From: Spirochaetia bacterium
GTDB lineage: Bacteria; Spirochaetota; Spirochaetia; Treponematales; Rectinemataceae
Direction of reading: 5' to 3'
Assembly: GCA_021286925.1 (NCBI GenBank)
Contig: JAJTBL010000043.1
Location: 1-9,885 of the forward strand
Length of the DNA stretch: 9,885 nt
Under the pieces are notes generated by a model. That model worked only from the letters and a program-made list of their open reading frames with translations, made no database searches and was not told the origin of the DNA. A program made the position numbers and the translations under genes. Position 1 is the stretch's first letter, and every line of letters begins with the position of its first letter. This document shows positions 1-6,602 of this stretch, one piece after another.

Positions 1-719
1 ATGCCGCCGCGGCCTGCCTGCTTGACCCGGATTCCCTTTCTGCGTTTGTCGTAGAGTGAAAAATTGAGCAGGCCAAGCCAGGTATGCTCGGCGGCCCGTC
101 CCGTGGAAACCACGGCAACATGCTGGCGGTCTTCTTCGTTTGCGGCAAAGGCGTGGGTCAGCTGTTCGGCGAGCAGATGGGTATCGGACTCGAGTTCTGC
201 CGGCGCTTCAAAAACCTGAATTTTCCCTTCATCGCCGTCAATATAGATAATCAAATCTCTGTCCGATTTGCCGCTCAGCTCGAGCGCATCGAAGCCTGAA
301 AATTTGAGATAGGGGCCGAAATATCCGCCGACGTTGGAATCGATGGGAATGCCGGTCAGCGGCGAAAAGGTGACAACCAGGCTCTTGCCGGATCCGGGAT
401 AGTTGGTGTTGCCGCACAGGGGACCCATGGCGATGACTATGTCATTTTCCGGATCGTCCCATTTGGTTTCCGGTTTGATCGCGTCCCAGAGCAGGCGCAT
501 GCCGAAGCCCTTGCCTCCGATAAAGCGCTTTTTCATCTCTTCGGAAACGGGTTTTTCAGCGATCGCGGGTGATTCCGGCGGCAGGATGGCGCCGGGTTTT
601 CCGCCGCTCAGTTTGCCTACATCGACAGCGAGTGTCCGCATATTGTAGCCGCGGAGAACGGGCTTTTTCTCATAAGAATATTCGGTGACGAGTTTGAATT
701 CGGCTTTCTGGATACTCAT
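1..719 (-). CDS. Aldehyde ferredoxin oxidoreductase family protein, N-terminal part (cut by window edge)
   Basis: The first 239 residues of a tungsten-type aldehyde:ferredoxin oxidoreductase; the family usually has about 600-700, so the C-terminal two thirds lie left of the window. Family marks seen are GGKGFGMRLLWD (68-79), a GPLCGNTNYPGSGK stretch (99-112), SNVGGYFGPYLKFSGFDAL (128-146) and the VVSTGRAAE / NFSLYDKRRK region (203-228) ending in QAGRGG. In characterised members this N-terminal part helps hold the W-bis-pterin cofactor; the enzymes oxidise aldehydes to acids with ferredoxin, or run in reverse. About 25 residues precede the usual family start. The ATG overlaps the ferredoxin stop by 4 nt (ATGA, 716-719), so translation is probably coupled and the ferredoxin is the likely electron partner. 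The exact substrate, and whether this is an AorB-like or another subfamily such as BamB-like, cannot be told from this fragment. Family call is firm, subfamily is not. Confidence 0.9.
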   Translation of the reverse strand, partial: MSIQKAEFKLVTEYSYEKKPVLRGYNMRTLAVDVGKLSGGKPGAILPPESPAIAEKPVSEEMKKRFIGGKGFGMRLLWDAIKPETKWDDPENDIVIAMGPLCGNTNYPGSGKSLVVTFSPLTGIPIDSNVGGYFGPYLKFSGFDALELSGKSDRDLIIYIDGDEGKIQVFEAPAELESDTHLLAEQLTHAFAANEEDRQHVAVVSTGRAAEHTWLGLLNFSLYDKRRKGIRVKQAGRGG

Positions 720-1141
720 GCCTGTGCCTCCGGAGTTTTCGGTTTCTCTTCCTTGGTTGCGATTTCGAGGGCGCCGGTCGGGCATTCTTTGGCGCAGGCG
801 CCGCAAGCAATGCATTTGAATACCGTACTTTGCCCGGGATAATACCGCATGGCACCGATCGGGCAAATGGCAACGCAGGCAAGACAGCCGACGCACTTTT
901 TCTTGTCGACGAGGACAACACCAGCCTTGCTGATTGAAATAGCCTGCACCGGGCATTCGTCGACACAGAGGCGGCATTCCTGATCGCAGACGGTGATCTG
1001 AAATTGGTTTTTGCCGGTATTCTGAATGACGATCGAGGATTTTGCGGGATTCTCTTCCTTGAAATACAGCCGTGAACAGACCGATACGCAGGTATTGCAC
1101 CCAACACACTTTTCATCGGTATGCTTGAGATATTTTATCAC
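716..1141 (-). CDS. Polyferredoxin with four [4Fe-4S] motifs, predicted electron-transfer subunit of the adjacent oxidoreductase
   Basis: A 141-residue iron-sulfur protein with 16 cysteines in four sets: C12/15/18/22, C52/56/59/63, C83/86/89/93 and C110/113/116/120. The second set has CX3C rather than CX2C spacing at its start. Each of the last three sets ends in Cys-Pro, typical of bacterial ferredoxins, so four [4Fe-4S] clusters are expected. No signal peptide or membrane segment is seen, so it should be cytoplasmic. The start is GTG at 1141-1139, with GGGAGG (1153-1158) 11 nt upstream, a rather long spacing. Its stop overlaps the start of the aldehyde oxidoreductase, an arrangement like the AorA-AorB pairs of multi-subunit aldehyde oxidoreductases, where a four-cluster subunit relays electrons from the tungsten subunit. 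The role as a dedicated partner is inferred from gene order and cluster count. Confidence 0.9.
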   Translation of the reverse strand: MIKYLKHTDEKCVGCNTCVSVCSRLYFKEENPAKSSIVIQNTGKNQFQITVCDQECRLCVDECPVQAISISKAGVVLVDKKKCVGCLACVAICPIGAMRYYPGQSTVFKCIACGACAKECPTGALEIATKEEKPKTPEAQA

Positions 1142-1162
1142 AGTCGCCGAAGCCTCCCTTTA

Positions 1163-1190
1163 TTGACGTGATGAGGACTTATAGTATACC
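1163..1190 (+). promoter_or_regulatory. Possible plus-strand promoter for the sulfur-carrier gene
   Basis: TTGACG (1163-1168), 16 nt, then TATACC (1185-1190). It occupies the same DNA as the minus-strand promoter, and the two -10 elements overlap at 1185-1188. If real, transcription starts near 1197 and leaves a leader of about 100 nt before the GTG at 1296. The -10 match is only moderate. Confidence 0.35.
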
Positions 1191-1211
1191 AGAAAACCGC
1201 AAAAATCGCAA
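1183..1211 (-). promoter_or_regulatory. Promoter of the ferredoxin-oxidoreductase operon
   Basis: On the minus strand, TTGCGA (1206-1211) lies 17 nt before TATACT (1183-1188), and a TG one base before the -10 makes it an extended -10 (TGGTATACT). Transcription should begin near 1176, leaving a leader of about 35 nt that contains the GGGAGG ribosome-binding site. Confidence 0.6.
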
Positions 1212-1225
1212 CGAAAAATGGATAC

Positions 1226-1264
1226 ATCAGAGAATTGGAAACCGCCGCATCTGGTTCTCTTGAT
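1226..1264 (+). other. Imperfect stem-loop in the leader of the sulfur-carrier gene
   Basis: ATCAGAGAA (1226-1234) pairs with TTCTC plus TGAT (1255-1259, 1261-1264), nine pairs with one bulged T at 1260, enclosing a 20-nt loop. It lies between the possible promoter and the GTG start and supports the upstream stretch being non-coding leader. Function unknown. Confidence 0.3.
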
Positions 1265-1295
1265 TATGCCGTGCATTTTGGCTAAGGTTAAATTT

Positions 1296-1499
1296 GTGAA
1301 AATCACCATCAATCTGCAGGAAGAAGAATTTCCGGAAGAACGGCTTTCAATTGCTGAAATTCTGAAAAAAAAGAATTATTCGTTTCCGCACATCATCACC
1401 AGGCTGAATGGAAAGCTGGTCGAGCGCGGGCAGCGCGATTCGACCTATGCCCAAGATGGTGATGATGTCGAACTCTACCATCTCATCTCGGGAGGCTGA
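1296..1499 (+). CDS. ThiS/MoaD-like ubiquitin-fold sulfur carrier protein
   Basis: A 67-residue beta-grasp protein ending in ISGG, the Gly-Gly tail that is adenylated and thiocarboxylated in sulfur carriers. The pattern RLNGKLVER (36-44) ... DGDDVELYHLISGG (54-67) matches ThiS closely (usually VNG-x-VV ... DGD-x-VEI-x-x-x-x-GG). I chose GTG at 1296 because AAGG (1284-1287) sits 8 nt upstream and the length then equals a normal ThiS. An in-frame ATG at 1218 would add 26 residues, has no ribosome-binding site and does not resemble the family. No ThiF/MoeB-type activating enzyme is in the window. Divergence from a tungsten-pterin enzyme suggests a role in pterin cofactor sulfuration, where MoaD is the carrier, but thiamine synthesis is equally possible by sequence. 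Its last 17 nt overlap the end of the opposing gene. Confidence 0.8.
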   Translation: MKITINLQEEEFPEERLSIAEILKKKNYSFPHIITRLNGKLVERGQRDSTYAQDGDDVELYHLISGG

Positions 1500-2961
1500 A
1501 TCGATGAATAAAGCCCAACTGCAGGCCTACTTCGGTCGCTTCGCCGGTATTCCAGATCATATACAAGCTTCCTGACACCAGGGATTGCCTGCCGAGCGTC
1601 ATCTCCGCGGCGAGTTCCGCCTTGAGCGAATAGCTGAGCGGCGGCTGCGGCCCGAGCCAGCTGGAGGCATAAGGGCTGTTGTAGGTATATTCGTCCGACT
1701 CTGAGCCAAGCATTGCGAAAGTTCCTGTCGCTTTCAGGCTGAGGCGCTCTTTTGAATACCGCAGATCCGCACGGAAAAGCATCCGGTCAGGTCCCAAAGG
1801 ATAGGAAAACCACGGCTGGACAACAGCCCAGCCGAAATTCTGGTTCTGCAAAAAATACCGGGTGTAAAAAGCTTCGTTCGGGGCTGAGGCAACCCGGCGG
1901 TACAGATAGGTCGATGCCCAATACCATTGCAGGCTTGCCTTCAGCCTGCCGTCCAGCTGTTCAGGCCCTAGGCTGACCATATAATCCTTCCGATAAAACC
2001 TGGCACGTTCCGAACTGTGTCCGGGAATCAGCACCGCTTCGACCCCCGCTTCAAATCCGAAAGCGTTGGGGTTGGACGCTGTGCTTTCAGAACCAAGCTG
2101 GAAATCATCCATGAGGATACCGCTCCAGGCTCTAAGGCGTTCGGAGGGTTTCAGCTGACCGTCCAGCTTGAACATGACATTGGAACCGCCCGCGAAAAGA
2201 TGATGATAAATAAGGAAGGGACCGATATCCTGCAGATCGAGAGGAACTCCCGCAACCGTGTTGAACTCGGCAAGGCTTGCCGACCAAACGGGAAAATCGA
2301 ATCCAATCTGGTGGAGAAAGAGGGATTTGCCATCATTGCCTGATCTCCGCTGGGTGCTGATGGCGAGAAAATCGTACCGAAGACTGCCAGCGCCGAGGGG
2401 CGCTTCGAGTTCCGCAAGCACATGATCATACCAGGGATTGGCTCCTGAGACGGTCAGCGAATAGGTCCCGGCGCCGATATTCAAGGACCGGCGGCCGGCG
2501 GAAAAGCGCCAGCCATTCCCAAGGCCTTCCACAAAGCCGACATTGGGGTAGTTGTTGGAAAAAAAGAAGGTTGTATAGTCGTGATTGATGGGAAGATTGA
2601 CCAGGCTTCCGCCGAGATACAACTCACCGACATCCTGCTGGAGCTCAACTGACATGACGGCAGACAGAGGGCCGCGTTTGAGGCTGAATCCAGCGGTCAG
2701 AAATGCCGGCCGGCTGTAAAACCATTCCAGATAGGAAGCCGGAACCGGAGCTCCTGAAGCAAGCGCCGGGCGAGTGGTCAATTCGACAAGCGGAGCTATA
2801 TCCAGCCAAACGCCAGCACCGGAATCTGCCGTTTTCGGTTTCACCCTTTCCTGCGAATGCGCCTCAAGCGGGATGGCAAAAACCAGCAGCATGAGCAGAA
2901 GGGGTACAGCAGTGCCGCAGCGTTTCAGTTCAGTCACCAAAATTCGCTTCCGAAGGCTCAT
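1483..2961 (-). CDS. Predicted outer-membrane beta-barrel protein of unknown function
   Basis: A 492-residue exported protein I cannot assign to a named family with confidence. Residues 1-36 form a signal peptide: basic start (RKR at 4-6, KR at 13-14), hydrophobic core about 18-32, and probable cleavage near EAHSQ (33-37), with no lipobox cysteine. The rest is rich in alternating hydrophobic/polar stretches, aromatic girdle-like residues (Trp, Tyr, Phe) and Gly-rich turns, and has no long hydrophobic helix, as expected of a beta-barrel. The part with NGWRFSAGRRSLNIGAG and following residues weakly recalls Wzi-like capsule assembly barrels; this is a low-confidence hint. The C-terminus (FIHRFSLPR) lacks a clean terminal aromatic residue. 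The ATG overlaps the phosphoribosyltransferase stop by 4 nt (2958-2961) and has no strong ribosome-binding site, so translation is probably coupled. GTG/TTG starts a few codons inside are possible. Confidence 0.7.
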   Translation of the reverse strand: MSLRKRILVTELKRCGTAVPLLLMLLVFAIPLEAHSQERVKPKTADSGAGVWLDIAPLVELTTRPALASGAPVPASYLEWFYSRPAFLTAGFSLKRGPLSAVMSVELQQDVGELYLGGSLVNLPINHDYTTFFFSNNYPNVGFVEGLGNGWRFSAGRRSLNIGAGTYSLTVSGANPWYDHVLAELEAPLGAGSLRYDFLAISTQRRSGNDGKSLFLHQIGFDFPVWSASLAEFNTVAGVPLDLQDIGPFLIYHHLFAGGSNVMFKLDGQLKPSERLRAWSGILMDDFQLGSESTASNPNAFGFEAGVEAVLIPGHSSERARFYRKDYMVSLGPEQLDGRLKASLQWYWASTYLYRRVASAPNEAFYTRYFLQNQNFGWAVVQPWFSYPLGPDRMLFRADLRYSKERLSLKATGTFAMLGSESDEYTYNSPYASSWLGPQPPLSYSLKAELAAEMTLGRQSLVSGSLYMIWNTGEATEVGLQLGFIHRFSLPR

Positions 2962-3473
2962 GCTTTTTGCGCCAGGCTGTCATGCAGGTCGATGTCTTTC
3001 GCGTCCCAGGGATAGACAATCCAGACATCGCCCAACTGCTGGCCAACGATATAGTGGGATACCTCAGGCGGCATGGTTCCGCGTTTTTCCTTGTTTTTAT
3101 TGTGCAGAACAGCGACAGAAATCGCGGCGGGATGATGACGGAGCAGTTCCGTGACACAGTATTCCAGCGTTGTCCGCGAGTCATCGACCTCGTCGACCAG
3201 CAGGATCCGCTTTCCAGCCAACTGGTGTTCAGCCTCTTCGATCCATTGAACCTTGCGGGGAAATTCGGTTGGCTTGTCGTTGGCGTCATAGTACGCGATG
3301 CCGACGGCGAGAATGGGCTTGCCCAGAAAGGTTCTGATGATGCGGGCGGGGATAAAGCCGCCGGTTCCTATGGCAACGATGACATCCGGCTCGAAATTGC
3401 AGGCTGTAATCTGTTCCGCCATGCTTTTGGCTGTCTTGTGGATTTCCTGATAGGTAAAATAGCGCTTTTCCAT
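2958..3473 (-). CDS. Purine-type phosphoribosyltransferase
   Basis: A 171-residue class I phosphoribosyltransferase. The PRPP-binding signature ILLVDEVDDSRTTL lies at 90-103, with the paired acidic residues D97-D98, and the pyrophosphate loop GTGG is at 36-39. The C-terminal GDVWIVYPWD (148-157) resembles the base-binding end of the Hpt/xanthine-type branch (COG2236-like). Such enzymes join hypoxanthine, guanine or xanthine to PRPP in cytoplasmic purine salvage; which base cannot be read from the sequence. ATG at 3473 fits the family start (MEKRYFTYQEIHKTA), but the bases just upstream (ATCCTTCC) contain no ribosome-binding site, and a promoter lies so close that the transcript may be leaderless. 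It is first in a two-gene unit with the outer-membrane protein, an unusual partner. Confidence 0.88.
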   Translation of the reverse strand: MEKRYFTYQEIHKTAKSMAEQITACNFEPDVIVAIGTGGFIPARIIRTFLGKPILAVGIAYYDANDKPTEFPRKVQWIEEAEHQLAGKRILLVDEVDDSRTTLEYCVTELLRHHPAAISVAVLHNKNKEKRGTMPPEVSHYIVGQQLGDVWIVYPWDAKDIDLHDSLAQKA

Positions 3474-3479
3474 GGAAGG

Positions 3480-3508
3480 ATTTTAAAGCCTGCCGGACAT
3501 TTTTGCAA
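3480..3508 (-). promoter_or_regulatory. Promoter of the phosphoribosyltransferase gene, predicted leaderless
   Basis: On the minus strand, TTGCAA (3503-3508) is followed after 17 nt by TAAAAT (3480-3485). Transcription would start at about 3473-3474, that is at the A of the ATG (3473). The absence of any Shine-Dalgarno sequence agrees with a leaderless message. Confidence 0.5.
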
Positions 3509-3548
3509 TCCAGGCTCCAGAATTTTGTCGAATTGCGCGTCTGCCCGC

Positions 3549-3577
3549 TTGACAATTTAATTGATAATGATTATCAA
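3549..3577 (+). promoter_or_regulatory. Promoter of fur-feoA-feoB, predicted leaderless
   Basis: A perfect -35 TTGACA (3549-3554) lies 17 nt before TATCAA (3572-3577, four of six -10 consensus bases). The start point would fall at about 3584-3585, on the ATG of fur at 3585. The Fur box covers the spacer and the -10. Confidence 0.55.
3561..3577. promoter_or_regulatory. Fur box
   Basis: TGATAATGATTATCA (3562-3576) is a perfect 7-1-7 Fur-box palindrome; the symmetry extends to 8-nt arms (3560-3567 and 3571-3578). The 19 bases 3563-3581 match the enterobacterial consensus at 17 positions. A further ATATCAAT (3577-3584) adds a half-site-like repeat. Overlap with the -10 implies iron-dependent repression of fur-feoAB; the divergent phosphoribosyltransferase promoter is about 55 bp away and probably less affected. 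Confidence 0.9.
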
Positions 3578-3584
3578 TATCAAT

Positions 3585-4037
3585 ATGAACGAACGCGAAA
3601 TCTTCACCAGTTTCCTGAAACGGAAAGGATTGAAGATGACCCAACCCCGCGAGACAGTTCTGCAGGCTTTTTTAGCGCACGAAGGTCACCTGACAACCGA
3701 AGATATCCTCCACGCATCACGGATGATTGACGCTTCCATCGGCCAGGCTACCGTGTTCCGAACCATGAAGCTGATCGCTGAAGCCGGCCTCGCCCGAGAC
3801 GCCTGCCAGGACGATGGACCGAGGAAATATGAGCACGCCTATCTGCATTCGCATCATGATCACCTGCATTGTATCGGCTGCGGCAAGGTGATCGAATTTT
3901 TCGATCCTGATATCGAGCAGGCACAGGAAGCCATTTTCAAACAATATGGTTTTACCGCAATCGGTCACCGGATGGAATTGCAGGGGTTGTGCGCGGAATG
4001 TTCAGCACAGCAGGATAAAACAAGGACGCAACCATGA
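3585..4037 (+). CDS. fur: Ferric uptake regulator Fur
   Basis: A 150-residue Fur-family repressor, close to the usual length. Winged-helix DNA-binding domain: GLKMTQPRETVLQAF (15-29) aligns with GLKVTLPRLKILEVL of E. coli Fur, and SIGQATVFRTMKLI (51-64) is the recognition helix. Dimer/metal domain: HSHHDHLHCIGCGKVIEF (88-105) with C96-x-x-C99, and a second zinc motif C136-x-x-C139. I chose ATG at 3585: it keeps the whole first helix and lies at the predicted transcription start, although it lacks a ribosome-binding site. A TTG at 3561 would place the start inside the Fur box. ATG at 3636 has a good AAAGGA but would delete the first helix. The Fur box in front and feoAB behind (4-nt overlap at 4034-4037) identify it as the iron regulator, probably autoregulated; Zur or PerR is less likely for that reason. 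Confidence 0.9.
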   Translation: MNEREIFTSFLKRKGLKMTQPRETVLQAFLAHEGHLTTEDILHASRMIDASIGQATVFRTMKLIAEAGLARDACQDDGPRKYEHAYLHSHHDHLHCIGCGKVIEFFDPDIEQAQEAIFKQYGFTAIGHRMELQGLCAECSAQQDKTRTQP

Positions 4038-4438
4038 GGCTTTCTGATTTGAACCCGGGTACTTCGTTCAGTGTTGTACGTGTCATGATCGGCGGACAGA
4101 TCGGCAAGCGGCTGGCTGACATGGGATTTACCGAAGGCGCCGAGGGACTGATTGTCCGCGGCGCTTTCATGCACGGTCCGCTTCAGATTCGAATCCGCGG
4201 CTACGATATTCTGATCCGGCGCGGCGAAGCGCATTTAATCGAAGTCAAGCTTGCTGAAGGAGCGCAGACAGAGCCTTCAGCAGAGGCAGAGGCGCAGGCA
4301 CAGACGCCATACAGCACATCAGCGCTCCGCCCGAACTTCCAGTTTCTCCAGGAAGGACGGCCGGGATATCGAATTCGACATGGAAAAGGCAGGATGGCGC
4401 GGTTTTTCGGTCGCGATACAGACTGCTGCGGCAAGTGA
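4034..4438 (+). CDS. feoA: Ferrous iron transport protein A with a long C-terminal extension
   Basis: Residues 1-72 form a normal FeoA SH3-like domain: RLADMGFTEGAEGLIV (26-41), the GPLQIRIRGYDILIRRGEA strand-turn (48-66) and the closing HLIEV (67-71). FeoA is a small cytoplasmic partner needed by the FeoB transporter. The family is usually about 75-85 residues; this one has 134. The extra part is an Ala/Glu/Gln-rich linker (74-91), then a basic, Gly/Arg-rich segment (98-127) ending in DTDCCGK (128-134). The vicinal cysteines could bind metal or act in redox, but that is inference; a frameshift creating an accidental tail cannot be excluded. AAGGA (4022-4026) lies 7 nt before the ATG, which overlaps the fur stop. 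feoB follows after 25 nt. Confidence 0.88.
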   Translation: MRLSDLNPGTSFSVVRVMIGGQIGKRLADMGFTEGAEGLIVRGAFMHGPLQIRIRGYDILIRRGEAHLIEVKLAEGAQTEPSAEAEAQAQTPYSTSALRPNFQFLQEGRPGYRIRHGKGRMARFFGRDTDCCGK

Positions 4439-4463
4439 TTGAATTTTCACAACAGGAAATAGT

Positions 4464-6602
4464 ATGTCCCAAAACACGGAAAGGACGATAAGGATCGCGC
4501 TTGCAGGCAATCCGAACGCTGGCAAGACCAGCATGTTCAATGCCCTGACCGGCTCGCATCATAAGGTTGGCAATTATCCGGGTGTTACGGTGGAAAAGCG
4601 CGAAGGAAGCCTGGAATATCGCGGCACGAAGTTCCACCTGATAGACCTGCCGGGAATTTACAGCCTGACCGCGTATTCGCTTGATGAGGTTGTAACGAGG
4701 GATTTCGTGCTGGATGAAAAGCCGGACATTGTCGTGGATGTTCTGGATTCGACCAATCTCGAACGAAACCTCTACCTCTGCCTGCAGTTCCAGGAACTTG
4801 GCATTCCAGTTGTCGCCGCGCTCAATATGTCTGACGAGGCTGAACAAAACGGGCTTCTGATTGACGCGAATATGCTTTCGCGGACATTGGGAATTCCGAT
4901 GATCAAGACGGTCGGAACCGAGGGGAAGGGCAAGGAAGCGCTGTTGGACGCGGTGCTGGAGGCTGTTGAGGCGGGAAGTTCAGGGAAGATGCCGAATTAC
5001 GGCACGGAAATCGAGGCGAAGCTGGCGCTGCTGGAAGCGGGGCTGAAGTCCGATGCGGTTTTTTCCGACAAGTATCCGCCACGCTGGATGGCGATCAAGC
5101 TGATAGAAAACGATGAGCATGCGATTGCGACGCTGTCGCAGCATGGCTCAGGGGCAAAGCTGAAGGCGCAGGCCGAAGAGTATCGTGCCTGGCTTTCCAA
5201 GCATTTCGGCAAGGATGCCGAGATCATCATCACCGAACAGCGGTATGGGTATATCCGTGGCGCTCTGAAGGAAGCGGTGAAAAAAATCCCGCGGTTCAAG
5301 GCTTCGGTAACCGAGTCGATTGACAAGGTTCTGATGAACGAATTTCTCGGACTGCCGGTTTTCTTCCTGATAATCTGGGGCATTTTCAAATTGACGTTTG
5401 CGGTCGGCGAATTTCCGGTTCAGCTGCTTGAGCGGTTTTTCGCCGGGCTCTCCAGTTTGCTGATGGCGGCCCTGCCCGCGGGCTTTTTCCGCTCCCTGCT
5501 GGTGGATGGGATTATCGCCGGCGTGGGCGGAGTATTTTCGTTCGTGCCGCTCATCGTGATGCTCTTTCTCAGCCTTTCCATTCTCGAGGACACGGGCTAC
5601 ATGTCGCGGGCAGCTTTTCTGACGGATAAATTTCTTCATGCCTTCGGCCTGCATGGTCAGTCCTTCATGCCGCTGATGCTGGGGTTCGGCTGTACAGTCC
5701 CGGCCATCATGGCGACGCGGACGCTCAAGAGCCCGCGTGACCGAATCGCGACCATTCTCGCGGTGCCGTTCATGAGCTGCGGCGCCAAGCTGCCGGTCTA
5801 TGTCCTGCTTGCGGGGGCGTTTTTCACAAAGAACCCGGGCAATGTTGTCATGGCGATTTATCTTGCCGGTGTCATTCTTTCCATGGTTTCCACGGTTTTC
5901 CTGCGCAAAACGGTATTGAAAGGTCAGACGACGCCTTTTGTCATGGAGCTCCCGCCCTATCGGATGCCGACTGTTCGGGGCATATTCTGGCATGTCTGGG
6001 ATAAAACCTGGCAGTATGTCAAAAAGGCAGGCACGGTCATCCTTGCGGCCTCGGTGCTGATCTGGGTTATCACAACCTTCCCGCAGGTTGGCAACGAGAG
6101 CGAACTTGCAAGCCGCTTTGCCGATGAAGCCCGGATCGAAGCTCCTGCGGCTGCGCAGGAACAGTTGGACGGGATTGTCGCTGCACGGCTTTCAGAATAC
6201 CGGCTCGAGCACAGCATCGCCGGCAGTATTGGAAAATTCCTGACGCCTGTCATTCAGCCGCTGGGCTTCAATTGGAAAATTGGCGTCGCGCTGATTCCCG
6301 GATTTACCGCGAAGGAGCTGGTCGTATCGACGCTGGGGATTCTGTATGGGGCGCAGATCGACGCGGGGGACGGCGCTTCCCTGCAGGATGCTTTGCGCAA
6401 TGATCCCCGGATGAATCCGCTGGTGGCTCTGACGCTGATGGTGTTCATTCTGGTCATGCCGCCATGTTTCGCCAGCCTGGCGACTATTCGGGCTGAAGCG
6501 GGAAACCGCTGGATGCTCTTTCAGGTTGGGTATTCACTCACCCTGGCGTGGGTACTCGCCTTCCTGGTGCGAGCGGCTGGCAGCCTGCTGACCGGCATGT
6601 AG
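4464..6602 (+). CDS. feoB: Ferrous iron transporter FeoB
   Basis: A 712-residue inner-membrane Fe(II) importer of typical length. The N-terminal G domain has GNPNAGKTS (G1, 15-23), GNYPGVTVE (G2, 36-44), DLPG (G3, 61-64), NMSD (G4, 121-124) and TVGTEGKG at the G5 position (149-156). A helical spacer follows to about residue 290. The membrane part starts near L297 and holds the two Gate regions: GFGCTVP (407-413, C410) with SCGAK (438-442, C439) in the first, and PGFTAKEL (612-619) in the second; VMPPCFASL (664-672) carries the conserved late cysteine C668. AGGA (4454-4457) is 6 nt before the ATG. The gene is third in the Fur-controlled operon. Its last 69 nt lie antisense to the end of zur; no terminator is evident at the junction. 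Confidence 0.97.
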   Translation: MSQNTERTIRIALAGNPNAGKTSMFNALTGSHHKVGNYPGVTVEKREGSLEYRGTKFHLIDLPGIYSLTAYSLDEVVTRDFVLDEKPDIVVDVLDSTNLERNLYLCLQFQELGIPVVAALNMSDEAEQNGLLIDANMLSRTLGIPMIKTVGTEGKGKEALLDAVLEAVEAGSSGKMPNYGTEIEAKLALLEAGLKSDAVFSDKYPPRWMAIKLIENDEHAIATLSQHGSGAKLKAQAEEYRAWLSKHFGKDAEIIITEQRYGYIRGALKEAVKKIPRFKASVTESIDKVLMNEFLGLPVFFLIIWGIFKLTFAVGEFPVQLLERFFAGLSSLLMAALPAGFFRSLLVDGIIAGVGGVFSFVPLIVMLFLSLSILEDTGYMSRAAFLTDKFLHAFGLHGQSFMPLMLGFGCTVPAIMATRTLKSPRDRIATILAVPFMSCGAKLPVYVLLAGAFFTKNPGNVVMAIYLAGVILSMVSTVFLRKTVLKGQTTPFVMELPPYRMPTVRGIFWHVWDKTWQYVKKAGTVILAASVLIWVITTFPQVGNESELASRFADEARIEAPAAAQEQLDGIVAARLSEYRLEHSIAGSIGKFLTPVIQPLGFNWKIGVALIPGFTAKELVVSTLGILYGAQIDAGDGASLQDALRNDPRMNPLVALTLMVFILVMPPCFASLATIRAEAGNRWMLFQVGYSLTLAWVLAFLVRAAGSLLTGM

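Noticed and set aside
1218..1295. N-terminal extension of the sulfur carrier from ATG 1218
   Set aside because: No ribosome-binding site, no resemblance to ThiS/MoaD, and a stem-loop suggests leader; GTG 1296 has AAGG at good spacing and gives the family length.
1503..1574. Short plus-strand reading frame starting ATG at 1503 just after the sulfur-carrier stop (MNKAQLQAYFG...), as if a downstream operon gene
   Set aside because: It runs only 23 codons and is entirely antisense to the end of the beta-barrel gene; no ribosome-binding site or family resemblance.
2967..3560. Long plus-strand open frame (197 codons) opposite the phosphoribosyltransferase
   Set aside because: Shadow of a clear enzyme gene on the other strand; no family motifs.
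3561..3584. TTG start of fur at 3561
   Set aside because: It would put the start codon inside the Fur box and -10 region, and adds a low-complexity Ile/Met/Asn stretch absent from Fur proteins.
4245..4847. Minus-strand 200-codon frame across feoA tail and feoB start
   Set aside because: Antisense to the conserved FeoB G domain; no recognisable motifs or ribosome-binding site.
5148..5993. Long minus-strand open frame (281 codons) within feoB
   Set aside because: Antisense to the FeoB membrane domain; composition rich in Arg/His/Gln as expected of a shadow frame.
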